64,000 bases of DNA. Origin: Bacteroides sp. M10 (GTDB lineage: Bacteria; Bacteroidota; Bacteroidia; Bacteroidales; Bacteroidaceae). Location: contig NZ_CP060488.1 of the NCBI RefSeq assembly GCF_014334015.1, forward strand, positions 1,756,501 through 1,820,500, read 5' to 3'. This document shows, one piece after another, positions 1 through 10,084 of the stretch; position 1 is the stretch's first letter, and every line of letters starts with the position of its first letter. The notes beneath the pieces are model-generated. The model did no database searches. It had not been told where the DNA came from and saw nothing but the letters and a program-made list of their open reading frames with translations. A program made the translations under genes and the position numbers.

Positions 1-2
1 CA

Positions 3-1598
3 AACGGGGAAGTGGTATCGGGTACTTCTTTAATATCCCCTTTCATTACAGTTCCCGAAGGTGGTAAGGCAGGACAGGATGGTTGTACGTATACTGCCAT
101 TGTGGCTCCCGGAAAAGCCGGGACAACTGCTACCTTTGTTTCCTTAAACTATTTGGGCGAAGATCTGGTGCTGCCCGGTATACCGGAACTGAAATCTGGA
201 AAGTGTTATGAATTCACATTAAAAGTGGAAGGCTCGATCATAACTATCAGTGAACCGATTGTTTCTCCGTGGGATAGCGGTACTTTGCCGGGCGGAGATG
301 CGGAAGAACTGCAACTGGCCGCTTACTATGTGAAAGAGCAACCTGCCGGAAATGCAACCGGTATGGATTGGGATAATGCAATGGGAGTAGATGCATTACG
401 CAACTTATTGCAAACGAATAGTAACAGTGAAATTTCCAATGCTAATGCAGCCAAACTAGATGGTAAAAAGATTTATGTAGCTGCGGGCTCTTATGAGATT
501 GCGAAAGAAAACTCCGGAGTGAAGATGGAATATAGCGGTTATAGTAAGCAAGTGGAAATAACGATTGAAGGCGGATATAATCCTTTAAGCACGGGAACGG
601 ATTTAACGAAACGTGACGTTGCTAAATACACGACTGCTTTCGTCAGAAATACCAGTAGTGGAGCATCTGCGACGTCCAACTCTTTATTAGTATTGGGTAA
701 TCAGACAAATATTATTTTCGATGGCTGTACTTTCAATGGACAATATGGATTGAGTGATGCAGGAAGTGTTCGTGCCGTGTTTGTTGCGGCAGGTGGAGGT
801 GACGCAACCCTGCAACTGAATAATTGTGTCATAAAGAATTTCAATCGCGGAAGCGATGGTGGAAGCGATGGTGGAGCAGCCGTTAAAGTATCAAAAGGAA
901 GAGTCTTGTTAAATCAGGTGGAGATGGTGAGCAATAAAGCGACAGGGCGTGGAGGAGCCATCACTACTACCGCAGCAAACAGCTTCCTGTTTATGAATAA
1001 TTGCTTGTTGCATGAGAATTATGCACCAACCGCTTGGGGAACTAGTATTCATGCCGGAAATGGATATGTCTGCATGAATAATGTAACTGTACTTGGCACG
1101 GCAGCTACAGGAGGAAATAGTATCACTGTCAACGGAGATGCCTACTTTATGCTTGCCAATACTACGATTGTTGGAAATTCGGGCAATCCGAATGGTGTCT
1201 TCCGTGCAGGGAAAAATGCTTCTCTTGTGGTCAACTCTTTATTTGCCAAAGGAGCCGGAAACAGAACTATTTATGCAGGTAATATCACTTCCGGTGGATA
1301 CAATGTATATCAGGCGGCAGATGCCGGTTGGGGAGCAGTTGCTACGGATACGGATTATTCATCTCAAACTCTTCCTGCTGCTACTTTAACGGATGGCGTT
1401 TATCAATGGACTGTGACCGGTGTTATTGACGAATTTGCAACCAGGCAGGCTGTGATTAATGCAGTGAAATCCTTTGATGCAACTGTGGGACAGCAATTTG
1501 TAGACTGGGTTGGTGAAGCCGGCTTTGGAGTAGACCAGCGTGGAGCAACCCGTAATGTCAACAAGATGCAGGCTGGTGCTTATGATGCAGGGTTGTAA
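3..1598 (+). CDS. Surface beta-helix protein, 5'-truncated by the window edge
   Basis: The reading frame is open to the window edge (in-frame codons from base 3), so the GTG at 12 is only the first possible start inside the window and the true N-terminus lies upstream. The first ~85 visible residues look like a fimbrillin-type beta-sandwich ending in a strand like FTLKVEG. From about residue 105 there is a right-handed parallel beta-helix region with repeated short strands and Asn ladders (NNCVIKNF, MNNCLLHEN, MNNVTVLG) like those of polymorphic outer-membrane or pectate-lyase-fold proteins. A 12-nt direct repeat at 849-872 encodes GSDGGSDGG in a loop. No lyase catalytic residues could be assigned, so binding or adhesion is as likely as catalysis. 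It lies 52 nt upstream of the phosphodiesterase gene, probably in one operon. Confidence 0.7.
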   Translation, partial: NGEVVSGTSLISPFITVPEGGKAGQDGCTYTAIVAPGKAGTTATFVSLNYLGEDLVLPGIPELKSGKCYEFTLKVEGSIITISEPIVSPWDSGTLPGGDAEELQLAAYYVKEQPAGNATGMDWDNAMGVDALRNLLQTNSNSEISNANAAKLDGKKIYVAAGSYEIAKENSGVKMEYSGYSKQVEITIEGGYNPLSTGTDLTKRDVAKYTTAFVRNTSSGASATSNSLLVLGNQTNIIFDGCTFNGQYGLSDAGSVRAVFVAAGGGDATLQLNNCVIKNFNRGSDGGSDGGAAVKVSKGRVLLNQVEMVSNKATGRGGAITTTAANSFLFMNNCLLHENYAPTAWGTSIHAGNGYVCMNNVTVLGTAATGGNSITVNGDAYFMLANTTIVGNSGNPNGVFRAGKNASLVVNSLFAKGAGNRTIYAGNITSGGYNVYQAADAGWGAVATDTDYSSQTLPAATLTDGVYQWTVTGVIDEFATRQAVINAVKSFDATVGQQFVDWVGEAGFGVDQRGATRNVNKMQAGAYDAGL

Positions 1599-1650
1599 CT
1601 GTGGCCAAAATATAGTAGGTATTGAATGAAGTAAGAAGATTAAATAACAA

Positions 1651-2562
1651 ATGAAAGATATGAAGAAAAGCAAGGTTATAGTGCTTTTGTTACTGCTCTG
1701 TCTGCAGCCAGGTTTCCTGGCTGCACAACGGGCGGAACTCATTCGCAAAGATGTGTTGAATCCACACTTAGATAAGGTTTTAGTGGTGGCGCATCGCGGA
1801 AATTGGAGTATTGCCCCCGAAAACTCTTTGGCGGCTATCGATAGTGCTATTCAGATGAAAGTGGATATTGTAGAGATAGATATCCGTAAGACGAAAGACG
1901 GTGAGCTGGTTCTCATGCATGACGATACGGTAGATCGTACTACTAATGGTACAGGAAAAGTAAAAGATAAAACGTTGGCTGAAATAAAGCAACTCCGGCT
2001 GAAAGACAAGGATGGTCAGTTAACGGAATATACTGTTCCTACTTTGGAAGAAGCATTGTTGGCAGCCAAAGGTCAGATTATGGTTAATCTGGATAAGGCC
2101 TATCCTATTTTTGATGATGTATATATTATATTGAGAAAAACCGATACTGCTGATTTAGTTATAATGAAAGGTGCTCAACCGGTGGAGACGGTGAAGCGGG
2201 AGTTCGGCTCTTATCTGGATAAGGTGATCTATATGCCTGTCGTAACGATTGATGAGGAAAAATCGATGAAGGTTGTTGAGGATTATATGGAACAGTTGCA
2301 TCCGGTTGCTTTTGAGCTTTGTTACAGAAATGCTTCTAGCCTGGTACCAGCCAAAATGGAACGCAGGCTGGCAGGGAAAAGTCTGATCTGGTATAATACT
2401 TTGTGGGCCTCTCTGGCAGGCGGGCATGATGATGAGGCTGCAAAGAAAGATCCGGATGCTAGTTATGGGTATCTGATAAACAAGTTGGGAGCACGAATCC
2501 TTCAAACAGATAGTCCGGCTTTTATGCTCAATTATTTGAGAAGTAAAGGATGGCATGACTAA
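1651..2562 (+). CDS. Glycerophosphodiester phosphodiesterase family protein
   Basis: The 303-residue protein has the GDPD TIM-barrel signature. HRG is at 48-50, followed by APEN, then VEIDIR with the metal-binding E75 and D77, and MHDD with the second catalytic His at 90. The family cleaves glycerophosphodiesters to glycerol 3-phosphate and an alcohol using a divalent metal. A hydrophobic N-terminus ending in AAQ indicates export to the periplasm. Met4 (base 1660) is an equally good start. The GH20 gene follows after 17 nt, so the two are very probably co-transcribed. Association with a surface glycosidase suggests a role on phosphodiester-linked glycans or released head groups, but the substrate is inference. 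Confidence 0.85.
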   Translation: MKDMKKSKVIVLLLLLCLQPGFLAAQRAELIRKDVLNPHLDKVLVVAHRGNWSIAPENSLAAIDSAIQMKVDIVEIDIRKTKDGELVLMHDDTVDRTTNGTGKVKDKTLAEIKQLRLKDKDGQLTEYTVPTLEEALLAAKGQIMVNLDKAYPIFDDVYIILRKTDTADLVIMKGAQPVETVKREFGSYLDKVIYMPVVTIDEEKSMKVVEDYMEQLHPVAFELCYRNASSLVPAKMERRLAGKSLIWYNTLWASLAGGHDDEAAKKDPDASYGYLINKLGARILQTDSPAFMLNYLRSKGWHD

Positions 2563-2579
2563 TTACTAAGACTAAATTT

Positions 2580-5087
2580 ATGAATGATATAAAATTTTCT
2601 TTATGGACAGTAGGGTGGCTGTGCATCCTATTCTTTGCAGGCGGTTGTAAATCGACGAATGATTCGGGAGCTCCGGTTTCTTTAACTTGGGAGATGGGAA
2701 ACTACGATGAGAATGGTAAATATTATGAAAATTCATTTGTACTGAAGAATATATCAGATACTCCTGTAGGAAAAGAATGGGAGATTTATTATTCGCAGTT
2801 TCCCCGTACTATCCGGCAGGATGCTTCGTCACCGGTTAGAGTGGAGCAAGTGAATGCAACCCTTTTTAAAATGTATCCGGGAGAGGGATTTATCTCATTA
2901 GCTCCGGGAGATTCATTGAAAGTGATTTTCCAGTGTGATGGGGAAGTGCCAAAGAATTCGCATGCGCCCGAAGGAAGCTACTGGGTGAGCCAGTCGGGAG
3001 CATCGAAAGGTAAGCCACTTCCTGTAACATTGAATAACATACCATTACCTATGACGGAATGGCAAAGAACGATTGCCCGGAAAACGTATGAAACAAACCT
3101 TCGTTTGAACAATGCAGTTACTCCGGAGTTTCATTCAACGGATATAATACCTTCCATAAAAAAGGTGGTTACTACCGTAGGTAATATCTTATTAGAAAAA
3201 CAACTAGCTTTGACTTTCCATGAGGATTTTGCCAATGAGGGAAAACTGCTAAAAGAGAAACTTTCCGGATGGTATGGCTTGGAAGTAGTGCCGGAAGCTC
3301 CGGTAACCATTACTCTGAATTACCTTTCTGACAAGAAGAAAGCAGTTAATGAGGAATATTATGAGTTGAGTATCGACAGTCAGCAGATAAGGATTAGCGC
3401 TACTACTCCACATGGCATTTTTAACGGAACGCAGACCCTGTTGGGGTTACTGAAAGGGCAGGAAAGCCCGTTCCGGTTGGAAGCAATGTCTATAAAGGAT
3501 TATCCGGATTTATTATATCGGGGACAGATGTTGGATATTGCCCGGAATTATACAACGGTGGATCACTTGAAGAAACTGATTGATATTCTATCTTCTTACA
3601 AACTGAATGTGCTTCAGTTCCATTTTTCGGATGATGAAGGTTGGCGACTGGAAATTCCGGGCTTAGAAGAACTGACTGCCATCGGATCACGACGGGGACA
3701 TACTACCGATGAAAAAGATAGGTTGTATCCGGCTTATGATGGTGGATATGATCCGTGTGCCGCTACATCGGGAAATGGTTATTATACCCGGGAGGAATTC
3801 ATTGATTTATTGCGATATGCAACCGAAAGACATGTGCAGGTAATTCCGGAAATAGAATCTCCCGGCCATGCGCGTGCGGCGATTGTAGCAATGAATGCAC
3901 GTTATCAGAAATACATCGATACAGACCCGGAGAAGGCGAAGGAATATCTTTTGAGTGATTTGCAGGATACTTCCCGATATGTTTCCGCACAGGCCTATAC
4001 GGATAATGTTATGAATGTAGCCTTACCTTCTACTTACCGTTTTATGGAGAAGGTGATTCAGGAAATAGTGAGCATGTATAAGGAAGCGGATGCACCACTG
4101 ACCACCATTCATTTAGGCGGTGATGAGGTGGCTAAAGGGGCATGGATAGGATCACCCTTATGCAGAACGCTCATGGAAGAACAGGGAATGGAAAAGGCAC
4201 ATGATTTGGCCGAATATTTCATTACCCGGGTGGTTGATTGTTTACAACAGCATAATTTATCTTTTAATGGTTGGCAAGAAGTAGCTTTGGGGCATAAGAA
4301 AGATACTCATACTTATTTGTCTCAACACGCAGCCGGTATCAATTCGTGGAAGACTGTTCCTGAATGGAAAGAGGATGAAATTCCTTATCAGATAGCCAAC
4401 AACGGTTATCCGGTTATTCTCTGCAATGTGAATAACTTCTATCTGGATTTGGCTTATGATGCCCATCCCGATGAACCGGGACATTTCTGGGGTGGATACG
4501 TGGATGAATCCAAAGCATTTTCCATGCTTCCGTTCGATGTCTATCGTTCCTCCCGTACGGATATGGCGGGTAATCCGGTTGAGATCAGTTCCGCAGGAAA
4601 AGGAAAAACGGCATTGACTGCATCCGGCAGGAAACAGATAAAAGGTGTACAGGCCCAACTGTTTGCCGAAACAATTCGAGGATTTCAATGGGTAGAATAT
4701 TATATGTTCCCTAAAGTGATGGGACTGGTAGAACGTGGCTGGAATGCGCATCCGGATTGGGAAGTCCTCTCCGGAGCAGCAGAGCAACAGGCTTTTGACC
4801 GGGATCTGGCACTATTTTATGAGAAAATCAGTGTAAAGGAAATGCCTTATTGGAGCCGGATAGGGGTAAACTTCCGTTTACCTCATCCGGGACTCTTCGT
4901 CAGAGGCGGACTTCTGTATGCGAATACTCCTATCGAAGGAGCACAGATACGTTATACGACGGATGGAACTGAACCGACGATTGATTCGATGCTATGGGAG
5001 GCCCCTGTAACCTGTCAGTCTGCTGTTGTAAAAGCAAAACTTTTTTATAGGGATAAGCAAAGTGTAACCAGCTGTTATTTACAGTAA
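2580..5087 (+). CDS. GH20 beta-N-acetylhexosaminidase, lipoprotein
   Basis: The 835-residue enzyme has a lipobox (FFAGGC) near residue 24, so it is lipid-anchored. An N-terminal CHB_HEX-like beta-sandwich covers about residues 30-155, followed by a GH20b-like domain and the catalytic TIM barrel from about residue 310. The GH20 signature HLGGDE is at 511-516, with the Asp-Glu pair (515/516) used in substrate-assisted catalysis. A chitobiase-type C-terminal domain (YTTDGTEPT) closes the protein. The reaction is release of terminal beta-linked GlcNAc or GalNAc, plausibly from host glycans. It is the last gene of its operon: 123 nt separate it from the next gene, which has its own promoter. Confidence 0.93.
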   Translation: MNDIKFSLWTVGWLCILFFAGGCKSTNDSGAPVSLTWEMGNYDENGKYYENSFVLKNISDTPVGKEWEIYYSQFPRTIRQDASSPVRVEQVNATLFKMYPGEGFISLAPGDSLKVIFQCDGEVPKNSHAPEGSYWVSQSGASKGKPLPVTLNNIPLPMTEWQRTIARKTYETNLRLNNAVTPEFHSTDIIPSIKKVVTTVGNILLEKQLALTFHEDFANEGKLLKEKLSGWYGLEVVPEAPVTITLNYLSDKKKAVNEEYYELSIDSQQIRISATTPHGIFNGTQTLLGLLKGQESPFRLEAMSIKDYPDLLYRGQMLDIARNYTTVDHLKKLIDILSSYKLNVLQFHFSDDEGWRLEIPGLEELTAIGSRRGHTTDEKDRLYPAYDGGYDPCAATSGNGYYTREEFIDLLRYATERHVQVIPEIESPGHARAAIVAMNARYQKYIDTDPEKAKEYLLSDLQDTSRYVSAQAYTDNVMNVALPSTYRFMEKVIQEIVSMYKEADAPLTTIHLGGDEVAKGAWIGSPLCRTLMEEQGMEKAHDLAEYFITRVVDCLQQHNLSFNGWQEVALGHKKDTHTYLSQHAAGINSWKTVPEWKEDEIPYQIANNGYPVILCNVNNFYLDLAYDAHPDEPGHFWGGYVDESKAFSMLPFDVYRSSRTDMAGNPVEISSAGKGKTALTASGRKQIKGVQAQLFAETIRGFQWVEYYMFPKVMGLVERGWNAHPDWEVLSGAAEQQAFDRDLALFYEKISVKEMPYWSRIGVNFRLPHPGLFVRGGLLYANTPIEGAQIRYTTDGTEPTIDSMLWEAPVTCQSAVVKAKLFYRDKQSVTSCYLQ

Positions 5088-5159
5088 TTAGTGGAATAGT
5101 ATAATAGATGTACTTTTAATTTCTATCTGTTTTATTCTTTAAAATACGAAGATTTTCTC

Positions 5160-5167
5160 TACATTTG
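5160..5167 (+). promoter_or_regulatory. Bacteroides -7 element (TACATTTG)
   Basis: The octamer matches the Bacteroides -7 consensus TAnnTTTG and lies 43 nt ahead of the DUF6377 regulator start. No clear -33 TTTG was found, only an AT-rich stretch with CTTTA. It suggests that the regulator is transcribed separately from the upstream GH20 operon. Confidence 0.45.
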
Positions 5168-5210
5168 TCTTTATTAGTCTTGTAATCTTCTATTAAAGTT
5201 TAATACTCCG

Positions 5211-6854
5211 ATGAAAAAAAAGTACCTGTTGTTTCTTCTACTTCTCTCTTTTCCACTATATACCTGGGCTGATAAGACCCTGGACTCGCTGTTGAATGTA
5301 CTTGATTTGACGATTCGGGAGCATGAGACTTATGTGGTTCAACGTGAATCACGTATCAGACATCTTAAAGAACTGACACACGGAATAGAAGTTAATTCTG
5401 TGGAACATTATAACCTGAACAGTCAGATATACAAAGAATATAAAGCCTTTATTTGCGACTCTGCAATCCATTATTTGAATGAAAATATACGGATTGCGGA
5501 GCGCTTGCATGATATAGACCGGAAGATAGAAAGTCAGTTGCAGCTTTCATTATTATTATCTTCAACGGGAATGTACACGGAGTCTATTGATGTTTTAGAA
5601 TCGGTAGACCGGCAGAAAGTCGTATCCCGTTTAATAGCTGATTATTACACTTGCTTTGACCATGTGTATGGCGAATTGAGCGTTTATACCCAGGATAAAA
5701 CTCTTTCAGGACATTACTGGAGTATCTCGCAGGCATATAGAGATTCTTTATATGCCATATTGCCTCCAGAATCGGAAGAATACCTACTGATGTATGAAGC
5801 ATCACTTCGCGATCAACGCCAATATAAGGAAGCCCTGAAAGTGAATGACCTCCGGCTGGCAGAGATAGAAGCGAACACTCCACAGTATGCATTGGTCACT
5901 TACTATCGTTCTTTGATTTACAAGTACAGTAATGATAGCTTGGGAGAGAAACGGAATCTTTGCCTTTCTGCTATATCGGATATCCGTTCTGCCATTAAAG
6001 ACCATGCCTCGTTGTGGATGCTTGCCCAGCTACTTTACGAAGATGGTGATATGGAACGTGCGTACCAATATATGCGCTTTTCCTGGAATGCGACGAAATT
6101 CTATAATGCCCGCCTGCGTAGCTGGCAGAGTGCCGATGTACTTTCATTGATTGATAAGACCTATCAGGCTATGATTGAAAAGCAGAATGACCGTTTGCAA
6201 CAGAATCTGCTGCTTATCACCGCATTACTGGTGCTATTGATCGTAGCTTTAGGTTATATCTACCGTCAGATGAAAAAACTGGCAGATGCAAGAAATCATC
6301 TTCAGGTAGCTAACAAGCAGCTAAACGGATTGAATGAAGAATTGAGGCAAATGAATAGTTGCCTGTCTTCTACCAATATAGAACTTTCGGAGTCCAATCA
6401 GATTAAAGAAGAGTATATCGCCCGTTTTATAAAGTTATGTTCTACCTATATCAATCGGCTGGATGCTTACCGGCGTATGGTGAATAAGAAAGTATCTGCC
6501 GGACAGATTGCAGAGTTATTAAAGATAACGCGTTCGCAGGATGCTCTTGACGAAGAACTGGAAGAATTATATGCAAACTTTGATACAGCCTTCTTGCATC
6601 TCTTCCCTAACTTTGTGGGGAAATTCAATGACTTATTACAGGAGAATGAACAGATTTTGCCGAAGAAAGGCGAGTTATTGAATACTGAACTGCGAATCTT
6701 TGCTTTGATACGTCTGGGTATTGAAGACAGTTCACAAATTGCAGAGTTTCTTCGTTATTCGGTGAATACAATTTATAATTATCGGGCGAAAGTAAGAAAT
6801 AAAGCCCGTGGTTCGAGAGAAGATTTTGAAGATTTAGTACGAAAAATTCGCTAA
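5211..6854 (+). CDS. DUF6377 membrane-bound transcriptional regulator of the adjacent PUL
   Basis: The 547-residue protein starts with a signal sequence (ends near TWAD) and an LDLTIREHETY segment typical of DUF6377 proteins. A helical TPR-like region fills the periplasmic part. One transmembrane helix lies at about 333-352, followed by a coiled coil (about 355-400). The C-terminus has a LuxR-like helix-turn-helix (DSSQIAEFLRYSVNTIYNYR). This architecture suggests periplasmic sensing coupled directly to cytoplasmic DNA binding, much as in SusR-type regulators. It sits immediately ahead of susC of the 1,6-beta-glucan locus and is the expected local activator. No histidine-kinase or receiver domain is present. 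The family call is from recognised sequence; the ligand is inferred from context. Confidence 0.85.
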   Translation: MKKKYLLFLLLLSFPLYTWADKTLDSLLNVLDLTIREHETYVVQRESRIRHLKELTHGIEVNSVEHYNLNSQIYKEYKAFICDSAIHYLNENIRIAERLHDIDRKIESQLQLSLLLSSTGMYTESIDVLESVDRQKVVSRLIADYYTCFDHVYGELSVYTQDKTLSGHYWSISQAYRDSLYAILPPESEEYLLMYEASLRDQRQYKEALKVNDLRLAEIEANTPQYALVTYYRSLIYKYSNDSLGEKRNLCLSAISDIRSAIKDHASLWMLAQLLYEDGDMERAYQYMRFSWNATKFYNARLRSWQSADVLSLIDKTYQAMIEKQNDRLQQNLLLITALLVLLIVALGYIYRQMKKLADARNHLQVANKQLNGLNEELRQMNSCLSSTNIELSESNQIKEEYIARFIKLCSTYINRLDAYRRMVNKKVSAGQIAELLKITRSQDALDEELEELYANFDTAFLHLFPNFVGKFNDLLQENEQILPKKGELLNTELRIFALIRLGIEDSSQIAEFLRYSVNTIYNYRAKVRNKARGSREDFEDLVRKIR

Positions 6855-6911
6855 TTCAGACTGTAAACTAACCACTTTTTTAGATATGTGTAACGAATGT
6901 AAATAGTTGAT

Positions 6912-6947
6912 AATAAGTGGATTGTTGTTTTGTGTAATCCACTTATT
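6912..6947 (+). terminator. Hairpin after the regulator gene
   Basis: Perfect 12-bp inverted repeat (AATAAGTGGATT at 6912-6923, complement at 6936-6947) with a 12-nt loop, 57 nt after the regulator stop. No long T-run follows, so termination efficiency is uncertain, but it separates the regulator from the susC promoter. Confidence 0.5.
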
Positions 6948-6956
6948 GTCCCCTCC

Positions 6957-6989
6957 TTGTTAGCTCACTTTAATTTCTTTATACTTTTG
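6957..6989 (+). promoter_or_regulatory. Promoter of the 1,6-beta-glucan susCD operon
   Basis: TACTTTTG at 6982-6989 fits the -7 consensus TAnnTTTG. A partial -33 element (TTG at 6957-6959) lies about 22 nt upstream. Transcription would start near 6996, leaving a leader of about 70 nt before susC. It is probably the DUF6377-controlled promoter. Confidence 0.5.
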
Positions 6990-7064
6990 ACCTGTGCTTC
7001 GAAAGTAATGAGAGTAGCTCATTGCTGACAAGCGTCTTATTATTAACTTTAAAACTTAGTACGC

Positions 7065-10000
7065 ATGAAAAAAAACAGGCGAAAAATCCTTTCGGGGAGT
7101 CGCAAGATTTTCTTTGCTATCTTGGCAATGTTTTTATCTTTGAGTGCATCTGCACAGCAAATTACTGCATCCGGTCAGGTCCTGGATGCTCAAAAAGAAC
7201 CGCTAATCGGTGTTAGTGTACAAGAGAAAGGTACGTCTAATGGAGCAATTACCGATTTGGATGGCAACTTCACATTAAACGTTCAGCAAAACGCCATTTT
7301 GATATTCTCTTATGTGGGTTATAAGTCGCAGGAGGTAAAGGCAGCCCACCAGATGAAGATCACACTTCAGGAAGATAATGAAGTACTTGATGAAGTGGTG
7401 GTCATCGGTTATGGTTCGGTGAAACGGAAAGATGTGACTACCGCTATCTCCTCCGTATCTACCAAGGATTTGGATATGCGGCCTATCGTTTCGGCAGGAC
7501 AGGCCATTCAAGGTAAAGCGGCCGGTGTCTCGGTGATTCAGCCTAATGGTACGCCGGGCGGTGAAATGTCTATCCGTGTACGTGGTACTACTTCAATGAA
7601 TGGTAGTAATGATCCGTTGTATGTAGTGGACGGAGTACCTGTAGACAATATCAAGTTCCTTTCTCCGAATGATATTGAGAGTATGCAGATATTGAAAGAC
7701 GCTTCATCGGCATCTATCTACGGTTCACGTGCCGCTAACGGAGTCATTCTGATTACTACGAAGGCTGGTGCAGCCGGTAATGCCAAAGTATCTTTGACAG
7801 CCCAATTCGGTCTGAACAAAGTAGCCGATAAAGTAGAATCCTTGAATGCAGCACAATATAAAGAGTTGCAGGATGAAATCGGGCTAGTGTCTTTACCAGA
7901 CGGATTACCCGATCGTACTGACTGGTTTGATGAAACGTATACAACAGGAAAGACTCAAAATTATCAGGTAGCTGTATCCAATGGTAATGAGAAGATGAAA
8001 TATTATTTCTCTGCGGGTTACCTCAAAGAACAGGGAGTGTTGGACATCTCTTATTACAAGCGTTACAATTTCCGGGTAAATCTGGAAAACCAGGTTCGTA
8101 AATGGCTGACAGTAAGTGCTAATATCTCATATTCAGACTATACAAGCAATGGAGGTGGGGCAATGGGAACAGGTTCGAATCGTGGTGGTGTTATTCTGGC
8201 TGTTATCAATACACCGACCTATGCGCCGGTGTGGGATGCTTTGAACCCTAATCAGTATTATAATAACTTCTATGGAGTGGGTAATATCACAAATCCATTA
8301 GAGAATATGGCCCGCGCGAAAAATAATAAAGACAAAGAAAACCGCTTGTTGGCATCGGGTAATATATTGCTGACTCCACTCCCGGAACTGAAGTTCAAGT
8401 CTACTCTTACTCTTGACCGTCGTAATGCCGTTAATACTACTTTTCTTGATCCGATTTCTACTGCTTGGGGACGCAATCAGTACGGTGAGGCTTCGGACAA
8501 TCGAAATATGAACACGGTTCTGACATTTGATAATGTGCTGACTTATAATAAAAACTTCAAGAAACATGGCTTGGAAGTAATGGCCGGTTCGTCATGGACG
8601 GATTCAGACTATTCCAATAGCTGGATCAACGGCTCTCACTATCGTAGCGATCTGATTCAAACACTGAATGCTGCCAATAAAATATCTTGGGATAATACAG
8701 GTACAGGTGCGTCTCAATGGGGAATTATGTCATTTTTCGGACGTGTAGCTTATAACTTCGACAGTAAATACCTGGTAACAGCTAATCTTCGTGCCGATGG
8801 CTCTTCTAAATTACATCCCGATCATCGTTGGGGCATATTTCCCTCATTCTCTGCTGCCTGGCGTATTTCTTCGGAAAAGTTCATGGAGAACCTGACATGG
8901 ATTGACGATTTAAAATTGCGTGGTGGCTGGGGACAAACCGGTAACCAGTCGGGTATTGGTGACTATGCATATTTGCAGCGTTACAATATCGGTCGTATTG
9001 AATGGTTTAAGAAAGGTGGCGAAGGTGATTCGACTGATTACGCAAATGCTGTTCCTACCATTAGCCAGGCAAACTTACGTACATCTGATTTAACATGGGA
9101 AACCACGACACAGACCAATATAGGTCTGGATCTGACTATATTGAATGGACGGTTGACGTTTAATGCCGACTATTATTATAAGAAGACCAAAAACATGTTG
9201 ATGAATGTGTCATTACCAGCCGGTGCGGCAGCAGCTACGTCTATTGCCCGTAACGAGGGTGAAATGGTAAATAAGGGTTTTGAGCTTTCTATTAGTTCGA
9301 AAAATCTCCGTGGAGAAGCATTTACATGGGATACAGATTTCAATATTTCTTTTAATCGGAATAAATTGACAAAACTGGAATTACAGAAAGTTTATTACGA
9401 TGCTAAAACAGCGGATGTAGTGAATGACTATGTGGTGCGTAATGAACCGGGACGTGCTTTGGGAGGTTTCTACGGCTACATAAGTGATGGGGTAGACCCT
9501 GAAACCGGCGAATTGATGTATCGTGATTTGAATAACGATGGTAAGATCTCATCTTCCGACCGTACCTATATCGGCGATCCGAATCCGGACTTCACTTATG
9601 GTATGACCAATACATTCTCTTGGAAAGGCTTTAATTTGAGCATCTTTATCCAAGGCTCTTATGGAAATGATATTTATAACGCTTCACGTATCGAAACGGA
9701 AGGTATGTATGATGGTAAGAATCAATCGGATCGTGTATTGAACCGCTGGAAAATTCCCGGACAGATAACAGATGTGCCTAAGGCTAATTTCAAATTGCTC
9801 AATTCTACCTATTTTGTAGAAGATGGCAGTTATCTAAGATTGAAAGATGTTTCCTTGTCCTACAACTTTAAAGGTAAACTGTTGAAGAAATGGGGGATCA
9901 CCCGTTTGCAACCTTACTTCACGGCTACTAACCTGCTGACATGGACCAGCTATTCGGGAATGGATCCGGAAGTAAACCAATGGGGTAACAGTGGTACGGT

Positions 10001-10070
10001 ACAAGGTATCGATTGGGGTACTTATCCGCATTGCAGATCATATGTGTTTGGTATTAATGTTGAATTCTAA
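7065..10070 (+). CDS. SusC-family TonB-dependent transporter, 1,6-beta-glucan locus
   Basis: The 1001-residue outer-membrane transporter has a signal peptide ending at SAQ (about residue 31) and a CarboxypepD_reg-like domain (about 36-105, SGQVLDAQKEPLIGVSV). A TonB-box-like segment LDEVVVIGYG follows, then the plug domain with the SusC hallmark DPLYVVDGVP and a 22-strand barrel ending in a terminal Phe. It imports oligosaccharides across the outer membrane in complex with SusD. The stop codon shares one base with a possible ATG of susD, so translation is coupled. Position and partners match what I recall of BT3310 of B. thetaiotaomicron; the substrate call rests on the GH30/GH3 neighbours. 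Confidence 0.95.
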   Translation: MKKNRRKILSGSRKIFFAILAMFLSLSASAQQITASGQVLDAQKEPLIGVSVQEKGTSNGAITDLDGNFTLNVQQNAILIFSYVGYKSQEVKAAHQMKITLQEDNEVLDEVVVIGYGSVKRKDVTTAISSVSTKDLDMRPIVSAGQAIQGKAAGVSVIQPNGTPGGEMSIRVRGTTSMNGSNDPLYVVDGVPVDNIKFLSPNDIESMQILKDASSASIYGSRAANGVILITTKAGAAGNAKVSLTAQFGLNKVADKVESLNAAQYKELQDEIGLVSLPDGLPDRTDWFDETYTTGKTQNYQVAVSNGNEKMKYYFSAGYLKEQGVLDISYYKRYNFRVNLENQVRKWLTVSANISYSDYTSNGGGAMGTGSNRGGVILAVINTPTYAPVWDALNPNQYYNNFYGVGNITNPLENMARAKNNKDKENRLLASGNILLTPLPELKFKSTLTLDRRNAVNTTFLDPISTAWGRNQYGEASDNRNMNTVLTFDNVLTYNKNFKKHGLEVMAGSSWTDSDYSNSWINGSHYRSDLIQTLNAANKISWDNTGTGASQWGIMSFFGRVAYNFDSKYLVTANLRADGSSKLHPDHRWGIFPSFSAAWRISSEKFMENLTWIDDLKLRGGWGQTGNQSGIGDYAYLQRYNIGRIEWFKKGGEGDSTDYANAVPTISQANLRTSDLTWETTTQTNIGLDLTILNGRLTFNADYYYKKTKNMLMNVSLPAGAAAATSIARNEGEMVNKGFELSISSKNLRGEAFTWDTDFNISFNRNKLTKLELQKVYYDAKTADVVNDYVVRNEPGRALGGFYGYISDGVDPETGELMYRDLNNDGKISSSDRTYIGDPNPDFTYGMTNTFSWKGFNLSIFIQGSYGNDIYNASRIETEGMYDGKNQSDRVLNRWKIPGQITDVPKANFKLLNSTYFVEDGSYLRLKDVSLSYNFKGKLLKKWGITRLQPYFTATNLLTWTSYSGMDPEVNQWGNSGTVQGIDWGTYPHCRSYVFGINVEF

Positions 10071-10084
10071 TGAAAGGAAAGATT

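Noticed and set aside
849..872. 12-nt tandem repeat in the first gene as a phase-variation site
   Set aside because: It is in frame (four codons per unit), so copy-number change would not switch expression.
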